Below, piece by piece: positions 20,149 to 28,220 of a DNA stretch of 64,000 nt. How positions within the stretch are numbered: the stretch's first letter is position 1; each line of letters opens with the position of its first letter. Below the pieces are notes generated by a model. That model searched no databases, was not told the DNA's origin, and was given only the letters and a program-made list of their open reading frames with translations. The stretch covers positions 923,623-987,622 of the forward strand of contig JAQSDU010000014.1 of the NCBI GenBank assembly GCA_029946065.1, given 5' to 3'. Source of the DNA: Flavobacterium sp. Lineage in GTDB: Bacteria > Bacteroidota > Bacteroidia > Flavobacteriales > Flavobacteriaceae. Both the position numbers and the translations under genes were made by a program.

Positions 20149-21045
20149 TCATTTTTGATTCCGCGGATGCGCTTTCCCATACACATTTTTTAATTCAGCC
20201 AAACTGCTGTGTGTATAAACCTGTGTCGAAGCGAGGCTGGAATGACCCAACAATTCCTTAACCGAATTTAAGTCTGCCCCGTTGTTGAGCAAGTGCGTCG
20301 CGAACGTATGCCGCAAAATATGCGGACTCTTCTTGACCTTCTCGGAGACATTACTAAAGTAATAATTTATTAATCGATACACAAGAGAATCATTTAATTT
20401 AACGCCCTTTTGTGTGAGGAAAAAATATTCAGAATCGGTAATTGTTTCGAGTTTTGCACGCTCCTTTATATATAAGTCAAACGCTTCCAATATAATAGGT
20501 AATAGCGGAATGATCCGTTCCTTGTTTCTTTTTCCTAAAACTTTTAGCGTTTTATTATGATAATCAACATTGGAAATTTTAAGATGAATGAGCTCGGTGC
20601 GCCGAATTCCCGTTGCATAGAACAAATCAATCATCAATTTGTCACGCATGCCTTCAAAATCATCCGAAAAATGCAAATGCTGCAATACATTCACGAGTTC
20701 TTTTTCCGAAAACGGAACCTGCAATTGCTTCGGGGTTTTCAAAGCTTTGTGCTTCAGAAGCGGATTTAGTTCAATCTGCTTCGTTTTCAATAAAAATTTA
20801 TAATAGGATTTTAACGAAGAAATTTTTCGATTTACGGAATATGGAGAAATCCCACCATCAACCAGCGCAACAATCCAACTGCGCACCATACTGTAATTCA
20901 CTTCCCGCAAGCTGCTTTGATCAAAACTGCCGTTGACAAAAACCTCAAAAGCCGTCAGGTCGTCCCAATAAGCCGTAACGGTGTGCGGAGAATAATTTTT
21001 CTCCAATTGCAGATAGTCCCGAAATGCAGTCTTACTATTGTCCAT
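20149..21045 (-). CDS. Tyrosine recombinase, XerC/XerD type
   Basis: A 298-residue site-specific recombinase. It has the N-terminal SAM-like core-binding domain and C-terminal catalytic domain with R148 (ATGIRRTEL), K172, H242 and R245 (HILRHTFA), H268 (LLGHSS) and nucleophile Y277. Length and the housekeeping position between rpsU and hpf indicate the chromosome-dimer-resolution enzyme rather than a mobile-element integrase. Sequence alone does not separate XerC from XerD here. Confidence 0.93.
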   Translation of the reverse strand: MDNSKTAFRDYLQLEKNYSPHTVTAYWDDLTAFEVFVNGSFDQSSLREVNYSMVRSWIVALVDGGISPYSVNRKISSLKSYYKFLLKTKQIELNPLLKHKALKTPKQLQVPFSEKELVNVLQHLHFSDDFEGMRDKLMIDLFYATGIRRTELIHLKISNVDYHNKTLKVLGKRNKERIIPLLPIILEAFDLYIKERAKLETITDSEYFFLTQKGVKLNDSLVYRLINYYFSNVSEKVKKSPHILRHTFATHLLNNGADLNSVKELLGHSSLASTQVYTHSSLAELKNVYGKAHPRNQK

Positions 21046-21113
21046 AAAAAAACCGTTAGCATCAAAAGTATTAAACTTTAATGACTAACGGTATATTTTG
21101 ACAGAAAGTTATA

Positions 21114-21308
21114 TTAACTCTCTAAGTTGTCCCTCATGTTCTGGATGTAAGCCGCTTTTTGGATTTTCATCCTATTGGTTACAGAAGGTTTGATGAACGC
21201 TTGACGTGCACGCAACTGACGAACAGTTCCGGTTTTGTCGAACTTTCTTTTATAGCGCTTTAATGCTCTATCGATATTTTCTCCGTCTTTAATTGGTATA
21301 ATTAACAT
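21114..21308 (-). CDS. rpsU: 30S ribosomal protein bS21
   Basis: A 64-residue basic protein beginning MLIIPIKDGENIDRALKRYKRKFDKTG, the flavobacterial bS21. In Bacteroidetes ribosomes bS21, bS18 and bS6 hold the anti-Shine-Dalgarno tail of 16S rRNA out of reach. The gene has a full Shine-Dalgarno 8 bases before its ATG, the only one I noticed in the window. The next gene, xerC, starts 68 bases downstream. Confidence 0.97.
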   Translation of the reverse strand: MLIIPIKDGENIDRALKRYKRKFDKTGTVRQLRARQAFIKPSVTNRMKIQKAAYIQNMRDNLES

Positions 21309-21345
21309 AATATAGACACCTCCTCTCGTTAAGGCTGCAAAAGTA
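21309..21345 (-). promoter_or_regulatory. rpsU promoter -7 element and strong Shine-Dalgarno
   Basis: TACTTTTG at 21338-21345 fits TAnnTTTG. AGGAGGTG at 21317-21324 is an 8-base match to the anti-Shine-Dalgarno with an 8-base spacer to ATG at 21308. The predicted leader is only about 25 bases. Confidence 0.9.
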
Positions 21346-21365
21346 GAATATTATTTTGGAATATA

Positions 21366-21624
21366 AATTATAAATTTTGAATTATTTTTTTGGGCGTGCC
21401 GGCGACCACAACTATTGTCCTTCCGAGAAACGGAAAACGGGGCGCCGTCGGGCTGTGCGTTCCCAATCTGTCGTTGCGAAACTTTTTGTTTCACGAGGAA
21501 TTGCAGTTTGCAACGCCAGGATTTCCACTTCCATCCCTCACGCAGAAACCATCTAAATAATAAATGATGAATTCTAAATTTTAAATGATCGAAATACATT
21601 CAAAATTTAAAATTCATCTTCCAA
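21366..21624. repeat. GC-rich element (21392-21550) flanked by heptamer arrays
   Basis: The 341-base rpsU/acyl-CoA dehydrogenase spacer contains a GC-rich core starting GGGCGTGCC and ending ATCCCTCACGCAG, with internal inverted repeats (GTTGC-GAAAC/GTTTC...GCAAC). It is bounded on both sides by AT-rich 7-base-periodic runs (AATATAA ATTATAA... on the left; AATAATA AATGATG AATTCTA... on the right). An 82-codon minus frame crosses it but starts inside the repeats and has no family resemblance. The pattern suggests a dispersed intergenic repeat. Confidence 0.55.
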
Positions 21625-21649
21625 TATAAACGATTCCGAGAACCCTTTC

Positions 21650-22819
21650 TTATTTCACTGCCGGCTGATAATTTTGTTTATCAATTATCATTTTCGATAA
21701 TATTTCCTTCATGATTTCAGAAGTGCCACCACCAATTGGCCCTAAGCGACTGTCTCTTGACAAACGTGCCAAAGGATATTCTTCCATATAACCATAACCG
21801 CCTAACATTTGCAGACAACTGTATATCGTTTCATCCGCTACCTTGGTAGATTTCAATTTCGCCATCGTAGCCTCTTTGACCACATATTCCTTTTGATTTA
21901 ATCTTGCTACTGCCGCATAATTAAAAATCTTGCAATGCTCCACCTCTGTTGCATGTTCCACAATTGTGTGACGCAATGCCTGAAATTTATCAATTGTTTT
22001 TCCAAAAGCTTCACGTTGCGACATATAACCTATGGTATATTCAATTGCATATTCAGCCCTGGCGTGTGCATTAATCGCCATAATTAATCGTTCCAGAGCA
22101 AAATGCTGCATGATATAAGGAAAGCCTTTTCCTTCCTCACCCATTAAATTTTCGGCGGGAATTTCAACATTATCAAATGCAATTTCAGCCGTATCAGAAG
22201 CACGCCACCCTAACTTATCTAACTTTGTAGCCGTGATTCCTTTAACATTCGTATCTACCAAAAACATGCTTATCCCCTTGTTACCTGCCTCTGGGTTTGT
22301 TTTTGCAGCAACTACGTAGTAATCTGCGTAAACTCCGTTTGTTATAAAGGTTTTTGAACCATTAATAATGTACTTATCACCTTGTTTTACAGCTGTTGCA
22401 CGCATTCCCGCAACATCACTGCCTCCGAATGGCTCGGAAATGCACAAAGCCCCAATTTTTTCTCCCAAAATACTTGGCGCTAAATAATCCTGTTTGATTC
22501 TTTCGTCGCCTTCGGCATTTAAATGGGTCATCGCCAAATAGGAATGCGCCCACATTGCTGCCGCGAAACCAGACGATTTGATTTTTTGGAGTTCTTCTAA
22601 AAAAATTACCGTATAAAACAAATCCAAGTTCATACCGCCATAAGCTTCCGGATAATGAATTCCAAAAAAGCCCATGTCACCAAATTTTTTCCAAATAAAA
22701 CGTTCAATCGTTCCCGTTTTTTCCCATTTCTCAATGTGCGGCACTACTTCCTTTTGTAAAAAATCTTGAAAACTCTTTCTGAACGATTCATGCTCTTCTG
22801 TAAAATGTATTGAACTCAT
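21650..22819 (-). CDS. Acyl-CoA dehydrogenase
   Basis: A 389-residue FAD-dependent dehydrogenase for fatty-acyl or branched-chain acyl-CoA. The flavin and substrate loops are present (ISEPFGGSDVAGM at 128-139, GSKTFITNG). The usual catalytic Glu before GT near the C-terminus is replaced: the sequence there is IGGGTSEI (362-369). E243 in FALERLIMA matches the alternative base position of isovaleryl-CoA and long-chain enzymes. This points to the isovaleryl/long-chain group. It follows the helix-hairpin-helix gene by 29 bases. Confidence 0.93.
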   Translation of the reverse strand: MSSIHFTEEHESFRKSFQDFLQKEVVPHIEKWEKTGTIERFIWKKFGDMGFFGIHYPEAYGGMNLDLFYTVIFLEELQKIKSSGFAAAMWAHSYLAMTHLNAEGDERIKQDYLAPSILGEKIGALCISEPFGGSDVAGMRATAVKQGDKYIINGSKTFITNGVYADYYVVAAKTNPEAGNKGISMFLVDTNVKGITATKLDKLGWRASDTAEIAFDNVEIPAENLMGEEGKGFPYIMQHFALERLIMAINAHARAEYAIEYTIGYMSQREAFGKTIDKFQALRHTIVEHATEVEHCKIFNYAAVARLNQKEYVVKEATMAKLKSTKVADETIYSCLQMLGGYGYMEEYPLARLSRDSRLGPIGGGTSEIMKEILSKMIIDKQNYQPAVK

Positions 22820-22848
22820 ATAATAACGCTAATTTTTATTGTAAATTT

Positions 22849-23727
22849 TTAGAATTCCAAATATAAGGCAATTATTTTTAATTTTTCAACAGGAAAGCCG
22901 TTAATTTTTATCAAATCCTCAGAATTATGAATTCCACCATTCATACTCCTATAGGTCACAATTTGTTTCGCCAACGGATATTTGAAATATGGAAATTTCA
23001 TCAATTCTTTTACTGAAGCATCGTTGATTTTTACCTTCATGACCTTCGGCTGTGTTACAATTTTGAAATATTTATTGAGACTCTCGATGACTTCGGGCGA
23101 CAATCCCCAAATGTCATTCATCTGTTCCATAGCAACGAAGGCACCGAATTTTTCCTTCTCCTTCAAAATCCTTTCTGACAAGGCCGGACCGATGCCATAG
23201 ATTTTAATCAAATCATCTTGCGTAGCTTCATTAATATCAAGGACGACAATCTTTTCTTTTTTCTCAAAAGTTGTTTTCGGAAAGGGTTTGAAATTGGTCA
23301 TTTTTTTATTCTTGGCCCAATCTGGAAATTTAAAATAAGGCGCAATCGCTTTCAGCAAAGAATCCGAAACAAGCGTGACTTTCTGAAAATCTTCGGCAGA
23401 ATTCACATATAGGTTCTTTTCTCGAAATGCGAGCAACCGATCTATTTCAGTCGTAGACATACCCAACTTGTAACCTTTAAAATCATTGATAAAATTGGGA
23501 TTGAACGGATAGATTTTTGGAACAAAATTTTCCTTCTCTTGCTTTAACGAATCGATTTCGGTTTGCAGCGAAAGCCATTTTTCCTTTTCTGGCGAATTTA
23601 TTTCTGGCTTTGTAAAATCAGTGAGATAATAAAAAAATTGCAAGCTGATGATGATAGCGAACAGCAAAAATAATCCGCTGCGTTGTGCCTTCGAATAGGC
23701 GAAGTACATTTGTAAAAAGGATTTCAT
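22849..23727 (-). CDS. Membrane-anchored helix-hairpin-helix (ComEA-like) protein
   Basis: A 292-residue protein with one N-terminal transmembrane segment (SGLFLLFAIIISLQFFYYL, ~17-35) and three helix-hairpin-helix-like repeats. The clearest is LDINEATQDDLIKIYGIGPALSERIL. Others read LGMSTTEIDRLLAFR and INDASVKELMKFPYFKYPLAKQIV. The resemblance is to ComEA-type DNA-binding proteins, with tandem HhH units facing the periplasm. A role in DNA uptake is possible but not shown by context. Confidence 0.85.
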   Translation of the reverse strand: MKSFLQMYFAYSKAQRSGLFLLFAIIISLQFFYYLTDFTKPEINSPEKEKWLSLQTEIDSLKQEKENFVPKIYPFNPNFINDFKGYKLGMSTTEIDRLLAFREKNLYVNSAEDFQKVTLVSDSLLKAIAPYFKFPDWAKNKKMTNFKPFPKTTFEKKEKIVVLDINEATQDDLIKIYGIGPALSERILKEKEKFGAFVAMEQMNDIWGLSPEVIESLNKYFKIVTQPKVMKVKINDASVKELMKFPYFKYPLAKQIVTYRSMNGGIHNSEDLIKINGFPVEKLKIIALYLEF

Positions 23728-23762
23728 ATGGCGTGTATTGAAGTTGCATGGCGTAGAATTAA

Positions 23763-23792
23763 ATATAAAATTACAAAAAACAAAAATACAAA
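23763..23792. repeat. Heptamer-periodic spacer
   Basis: The 65-base gap between the PspC-like gene and the helix-hairpin-helix gene contains AT-rich 7-base units related to TTTGTAA and TTTGTAT on the minus strand, continuing into the PspC-like stop codon. Confidence 0.5.
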
Positions 23793-24020
23793 TTACAAAT
23801 CAAAGACGGAACTGCGTTTCGCCCGAATCAAATCTTTGAGTTTGATCCAAAATGCGAGCGTTAGGTAAACGCCAAACCACAAACCTGCGGTTACAAAGGA
23901 AATATAAATAAAAAACAGTCGCACACTACTAGCACGCATTCCCAATTTATCGGCAAGACGCGACGAAGCGTTGAAACCGTGTTTCTCGAAAAAATATTTC
24001 AGGTTCAGAACGAGTGTCAT
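23793..24020 (-). CDS. Small PspC-domain-like membrane protein
   Basis: A 75-residue protein whose core RLADKLGMRASSVRLFFIYISF followed by GLWFGVYLTLAFWI matches the PspC layout: a short helix and 'VR' segment, then one or two membrane helices. PspC proteins act in membrane-stress responses in other phyla, but no other psp gene is nearby. It could be an orphan PspC-like protein of unknown role. Confidence 0.7.
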   Translation of the reverse strand: MTLVLNLKYFFEKHGFNASSRLADKLGMRASSVRLFFIYISFVTAGLWFGVYLTLAFWIKLKDLIRAKRSSVFDL

Positions 24021-24108
24021 AGAAATCGTTTTGGTAAAGATATAAAATCCGGAAATTATTTTTGATTTTCGTGCATATGTAATTTATCAGGAATCTCGAT
24101 TTTACAGC

Positions 24109-24795
24109 CTAATGCTGCTTATCAAGGCCGTAATCCGGCATCGGAATGATTTTGTAATCAAAGGTCACATCTATACTGTTGATTTTCGCCATGTCTTTGA
24201 CTATTTTGGAATGGAACTTGCCAAAACTCAAGCTGTCATCAGGGGTTTCACTGCAGGTTTTGGTCACCGCATAATTGTATATTTCCTGTTCAAGATTATC
24301 ATAAAGTATATACTCACTAAGGTTGACAGAAATATTAGATTCCAGCTTAAATACAGATGGTGAAAATGCATAAAAAGAAGTAAGTGCGGCCATCGTAAAG
24401 AAAATGGTTTTCATCGAACCACTAACATTATTGAGGCCCGTTTGCGCAATCAAAAAGATCAATACTACCGAAATAGATGAAAGAATCAGCAGTAGTGATG
24501 CCGCAGTGAAATGGTACGGATAAAAAATCAGGAACGCATTTTTGTGTTGTTGCTTTCTGTTTTCCAAAGTATTGAACAGACTGATTAATCTGTCTTTATC
24601 GCTATTACTGACCAACGAAAGTTTTTTTATGCCTTCGATTTCAATTTTGGCATTACGTGAAATGGGCGCCAGTATTTCCAAGCTGTCAGATTTTGCCTGG
24701 CACCTCAGCGCATAACCGCCAATTTGCCACATTAAAAGTATTGCGATGACCAGCATGGTGCGTTTTACCCATATCAGACTGAAAAATTCCTTCAT
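24109..24795 (-). CDS. Unknown membrane protein, three predicted helices
   Basis: A 228-residue protein I do not recognise. Hydrophobic segments occur near residues 13-30 (TMLVIAILLMWQIGGYAL), 92-116 (FTAASLLLILSSISVVLIFLIAQ) and 128-146. The ~50-residue stretch after the first helix and the C-terminal ~75 residues would be soluble. A CAGGTATTTATAC motif lies 57 bases upstream and is shared with the tail-collar gene at 58155-59165. It is divergent from the haem lipoprotein gene. Confidence 0.75.
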   Translation of the reverse strand: MKEFFSLIWVKRTMLVIAILLMWQIGGYALRCQAKSDSLEILAPISRNAKIEIEGIKKLSLVSNSDKDRLISLFNTLENRKQQHKNAFLIFYPYHFTAASLLLILSSISVVLIFLIAQTGLNNVSGSMKTIFFTMAALTSFYAFSPSVFKLESNISVNLSEYILYDNLEQEIYNYAVTKTCSETPDDSLSFGKFHSKIVKDMAKINSIDVTFDYKIIPMPDYGLDKQH

Positions 24796-24849
24796 AATTT
24801 ATTGTTGCTGGATTCGGGGCTAATGTAAAGAAAGTATTTCTGGTAATTT

Positions 24850-24865
24850 CAGGTATAAATACCTG
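24850..24865. promoter_or_regulatory. Palindromic operator candidate
   Basis: CAGGTAT-AA-ATACCTG, a 7-bp perfect inverted repeat in the 192-base divergent region 24796-24987. A half-site (AACAGGTATT) recurs at 24906-24915. The six T after the right arm could also make it a weak plus-strand terminator, but no plus-strand gene lies upstream. Confidence 0.5.
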
Positions 24866-24975
24866 TTTTTTAAGCAGACTGCGGATGCAATTATGGAATT
24901 TCAGTAACAGGTATTGCTTTACACAACCACAATTACTCCACGTAAAAAGTGTAATAAGATTTCCACAAAAAGGGC

Positions 24976-24983
24976 TATATTTA
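24976..24983 (+). promoter_or_regulatory. Promoter -7 element of the haem lipoprotein gene
   Basis: TATATTTA fits TAnnTTTG except the last base and ends only four bases before the ATG at 24988, implying a leaderless or nearly leaderless transcript. Confidence 0.4.
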
Positions 24984-24987
24984 CGCT

Positions 24988-26166
24988 ATGAAGCAATTGT
25001 TCCTCTTTAGCCTAACCCTACTCCTCTTGGCCTGCCGCAATCCCGACAGCGATTATACCGACCCGCGCGGAACAGATTATGCCGGAGCGGAAAGTTGCGT
25101 TCAATGCCATCAATCAACTTCCGAAAACGCTATGCATAGCGCGCATTTTATGGCAACTGCGGCAGCTTCAACGGCAAATGTACTAGGTAATTTTAGTTCC
25201 GGACACAACACTTTTATATACGACGAAAACACCAAAATGGTGATGGAAAAGCGACATGACAGTCTTTTTCAGGTGCTTTATAAAAACAATAAAGAAGTCG
25301 CAGCTTATTCATTTGATATTGTGTTTGGCGGCGTAAACGCACAAACTGCAGTCTATTGGCATAACCGAAATACTTATGAACTGCCGATTTCCTATTATAA
25401 AGCTGCGGACAACTGGGGCACAAGTCCTGATTATTCCGCTAAAGTACCTTATTTCGAACGCATGGCGGTAAAGGATTGCTACGCCTGCCACAGCTCTAAC
25501 ATCGAGAAAAAATCGGGCAAAGCCGATCAACAAAACAGTTTCATGACCATGCAAGTGGAAGATGTAATCGACAAAAATGCCATCGTTTATGGTATTGATT
25601 GCGAACGCTGTCACGGTCCGGCGAAAAAACATGTTGATTACCACTTGAAATTTCCCGATACGAAAATTGCGCACGAAATCGTACAATACAAATCCTTAAC
25701 CAATCAGCAAAAGCTCGACGCATGCGCTATTTGCCATTCCGGAAGTAATGGCATCAAACTCAAATCTCGTTTCGACTTTAAGCCGGGCGATAATCTTTCC
25801 GATTATTACCGAAAAGTACCTTCCTCCAACTATGATGTCCACGGCAATCAAGCAGGATTATTGTCGCAAAGCCAGTGTTTCATACAAAGTAAAACACTCA
25901 ATTGCATTACCTGCCATAATCCGCACAATGCAACTAAAAACCCCACTTCTTACGCTTCAATTTGCATTAATTGCCATAAAGCACCGGAACACAAAAACAT
26001 GGACATTACGATCGAAAGTCTCAAAGAAAATTGTATTAATTGTCACATGCCAAAGCAATCATCAGACGCCATTAATTTTCAGGTTTCCGGAAATCCGGAG
26101 GTTCAGAGTTATAAGCTGCGAACACACAAAATTGCAGTGTATCCGAAGGAAAAAAAGAAAAACTGA
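24988..26166 (+). CDS. Seven-haem cytochrome c lipoprotein
   Basis: A 392-residue protein with a lipoprotein signal peptide (LLLLAC, lipidated C16) and seven CxxCH haem sites: C37, C164, C205, C246, C306, C326 and C349. The arrangement resembles cytochrome c554-like multihaem proteins. It would sit in the periplasm or outer membrane and carry electrons. No partner quinol dehydrogenase or reductase gene is adjacent, so donor and acceptor are unknown. The gene converges on DUF2851 with a two-base gap between the stops. Confidence 0.9.
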   Translation: MKQLFLFSLTLLLLACRNPDSDYTDPRGTDYAGAESCVQCHQSTSENAMHSAHFMATAAASTANVLGNFSSGHNTFIYDENTKMVMEKRHDSLFQVLYKNNKEVAAYSFDIVFGGVNAQTAVYWHNRNTYELPISYYKAADNWGTSPDYSAKVPYFERMAVKDCYACHSSNIEKKSGKADQQNSFMTMQVEDVIDKNAIVYGIDCERCHGPAKKHVDYHLKFPDTKIAHEIVQYKSLTNQQKLDACAICHSGSNGIKLKSRFDFKPGDNLSDYYRKVPSSNYDVHGNQAGLLSQSQCFIQSKTLNCITCHNPHNATKNPTSYASICINCHKAPEHKNMDITIESLKENCINCHMPKQSSDAINFQVSGNPEVQSYKLRTHKIAVYPKEKKKN

Positions 26167-26168
26167 TT

Positions 26169-27437
26169 TTAGGTTTTAAGCAATTCCATACCAATGGCGC
26201 ATTCGAGGCAACGATTTTTATTGCAATATTCATTTTTCAATTGCAGCAAAGCTTGCGATTCGAACGCATTTTCTGCAGTAATTCCATACGCAAAAAACTT
26301 ATCGATTATGGCATTGGTTTCGGGCGCAATTTTATTCAATATACTTAAAACATTTTCATCTATTTCCTTTCCAAGGCTTTTCGAATAAGCAAATCTTAGC
26401 GGAATAATTGTATTGATGATGATTAAATCAATAAAAGATTTCGTAAGTGTTTTTTTCTTTTTTGAGCTTTCCCTATCGAACTGATAATGCGATTGCCAGT
26501 ATTCTGAAACCGCTACATCAAAAATTTCATAAATCATTTCAATGGTTTGGGCGGCAATAATTTTCGAAAATAAATGCCGATGTTTTACGTACAAATTGGC
26601 CAATTGTGACAACCTGATGGTTGGAAAATTATCCGGTCGGTGTTTGAAAAATTGCAACGGCTCGACAGTATCATTGGTGAATTTGTATTTTTGCCGCAAG
26701 TAATAATACCGCAGTTTCAAATCGCTGAAATAAGTATCTTCTTTTTCGGCATCTAACAATCCGGCCGTTCCAAAAAGCAACGCTTCGAGATTTTGAATTT
26801 CAAAACTTTCCTTCCGGATTACTGAAAACGGAATATCTTGTGCGATTTTGAAGAAAATTTCTCCGTTGGTATTGAGCCCGAAATTCTTCGCTAGAAGGCA
26901 AAATAAAACAGCCTCCCAATCGGATTTTGTTGCTATTGTCAGTTCAAAAATCGGATTTGATTTCCGTTCTAAACGTTCAAAATATAAGCGCTCCTGCCAG
27001 TTTTTTAAAATAAACACGGGTATTGAAGCGAGTTCCTTTTCACAATAAATCCAGGACTTGGGACGAATTAAATAATTATAGCTATCAAGAATTGTTGTAG
27101 CAATATAATTTTTGAGTTCCAACGATGGAATTTCCGCATTGTTTTGGCGGAAGATGGCTGTGTCATTTTCCCAAACGACATGCAGAATTACATTTTCATA
27201 AGCGGCATCAAGCTCGTGGTGGTGAATATACCAATCGGACGATTTTAGGTGTATTTCGACATTTCCCGCCCATTTTTGCCCTCCAATAATGAGTTGGGCA
27301 TTGAAAAAATCGGGACCGGCGAGTTGTAAATATTGACCAGAATTGATGACGGCTAAGGTTTCGCCGTTGGTCGTTTTTAAATTGTTTATTTGGAATTTCT
27401 TGAATTTCCATAAATAATGGAGGAAGTCTTCTTTCAT
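26169..27437 (-). CDS. DUF2851 family protein
   Basis: A 422-residue soluble protein matching the Bacteroidetes DUF2851 family: N-terminal LHYLWKFKKF, central GPDFFNAQLIIGGQKWAGNVEIHLKSSDW and a C-terminal cysteine cluster (CNKNRCLECAIG). The Cys set could bind a metal. Function is unknown. It abuts the haem lipoprotein gene convergently and has 221 bases upstream without a gene. Confidence 0.88.
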   Translation of the reverse strand: MKEDFLHYLWKFKKFQINNLKTTNGETLAVINSGQYLQLAGPDFFNAQLIIGGQKWAGNVEIHLKSSDWYIHHHELDAAYENVILHVVWENDTAIFRQNNAEIPSLELKNYIATTILDSYNYLIRPKSWIYCEKELASIPVFILKNWQERLYFERLERKSNPIFELTIATKSDWEAVLFCLLAKNFGLNTNGEIFFKIAQDIPFSVIRKESFEIQNLEALLFGTAGLLDAEKEDTYFSDLKLRYYYLRQKYKFTNDTVEPLQFFKHRPDNFPTIRLSQLANLYVKHRHLFSKIIAAQTIEMIYEIFDVAVSEYWQSHYQFDRESSKKKKTLTKSFIDLIIINTIIPLRFAYSKSLGKEIDENVLSILNKIAPETNAIIDKFFAYGITAENAFESQALLQLKNEYCNKNRCLECAIGMELLKT

Positions 27438-27658
27438 CTGCGTGGCGTTTATTGTAAATGTTTGGCTTTAAAGAAACTAATGTAGGAATTTTGCATTGAT
27501 TTGCAAAAAAATGGCACACAGATTTTACAGATGAAACGGTTTTTTATTCCGCGAATTTGAATGCGAATTTGCACAGATAGCCGCAGATTTCCCCAAAAGA
27601 AATAACAAATTGTGAAACAATATTACTTCTTATCGTTGATTTGTCCCTTTTTAATGAA
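27438..27658. other. Gene-free spacer with a short direct repeat
   Basis: AT-rich spacer. GCGAATTTGAAT at ~27558 and GCGAATTTGCAC at ~27570 form a 12-base imperfect direct repeat, followed by ACAGATAGCCGCAGATTT. No promoter, RNA or terminator is clear to me. Confidence 0.4.
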
Positions 27659-28147
27659 TTACCGTAAAAGGTACAATTTGGCGCATGCACGCGCATCCGA
27701 TAAAGCTTCGTGGTGGTTGAGTTGGATGTTATTACGATCGCTGCAAGCCTTTAAATTTGCGGGCTTGTAGCCTTTAGCGCGGTAAATTTTACAAGTACAT
27801 TCCCAACGATCGGCGATTTCAAGTTCGTCATAATATAAGCCGTAATATTTCATGGTTTTCATCAAAACATTGCGATCGAAGGCTTCATTATGTGCGACAA
27901 TTTTCCGACCAAAAAGGCGCTTTTTAATTTCGGGAAATAATGAATCGAAAGTTTTCCCATTCACGGTTTCAACAGGCTTTATGCCATGACACATGATGTT
28001 TCTGTACCAATATTCATTGTTGGGTGGCTGGATAAGTGTATAATATTCTTCAACGATTATGCCTTCTTCAACGGTGACAATACCAACGGCGCAGGCACTT
28101 TCCGGATGACCTGTGGCGGTTTCGAAATCTATTGCAGTGAAAGTCAT
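27659..28147 (-). CDS. DEDDh 3'-5' exonuclease domain protein
   Basis: A 162-residue stand-alone exonuclease of the DNA polymerase III epsilon superfamily. The metal-binding residues are D7 and E9 (DFET), D91 (HNEAFDRNVL) and D151, with H146 (HHEALSDA) as general base. Small stand-alone members can act in DNA repair or RNA trimming; the substrate cannot be told from sequence. Confidence 0.9.
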   Translation of the reverse strand: MTFTAIDFETATGHPESACAVGIVTVEEGIIVEEYYTLIQPPNNEYWYRNIMCHGIKPVETVNGKTFDSLFPEIKKRLFGRKIVAHNEAFDRNVLMKTMKYYGLYYDELEIADRWECTCKIYRAKGYKPANLKACSDRNNIQLNHHEALSDARACAKLYLLR

Positions 28148-28220
28148 ATTTTAATTAATAGTTAATAATTGTCCGTTTCGACTTCACTATTAGTTATTCC
28201 TTACTAATTATTCATTGCTT
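28148..28220. repeat. Heptamer-periodic spacer
   Basis: Seven-base units such as ACTATTA, GTTATTC, CTTACTA, ATTATTC on the plus strand, plus TTAATTA, ATAGTTA next to the exonuclease start. It fills the gap between the exonuclease and cystathionine beta-synthase genes. Confidence 0.5.

Noticed and set aside
20114..20152. Upstream ATG for hpf
   Set aside because: It overlaps the xerC stop and adds residues before the conserved MKVDVHAVNF.
20149..21045. Integrase marking a mobile island next to the tRNA genes
   Set aside because: The gene has housekeeping length and neighbours (rpsU, hpf), and no cargo or attachment duplications were seen at the tRNAs.
21351..21599. 82-codon minus-strand frame in the rpsU spacer
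   Set aside because: It begins inside heptamer repeats, is rich in Trp, Cys, Arg and Lys without domain pattern, and coincides with the GC-rich repeat element.
25748..26179. 143-codon frame inside the haem lipoprotein gene
   Set aside because: It lies wholly in another frame of a gene with seven clear CxxCH motifs and shows no domain.
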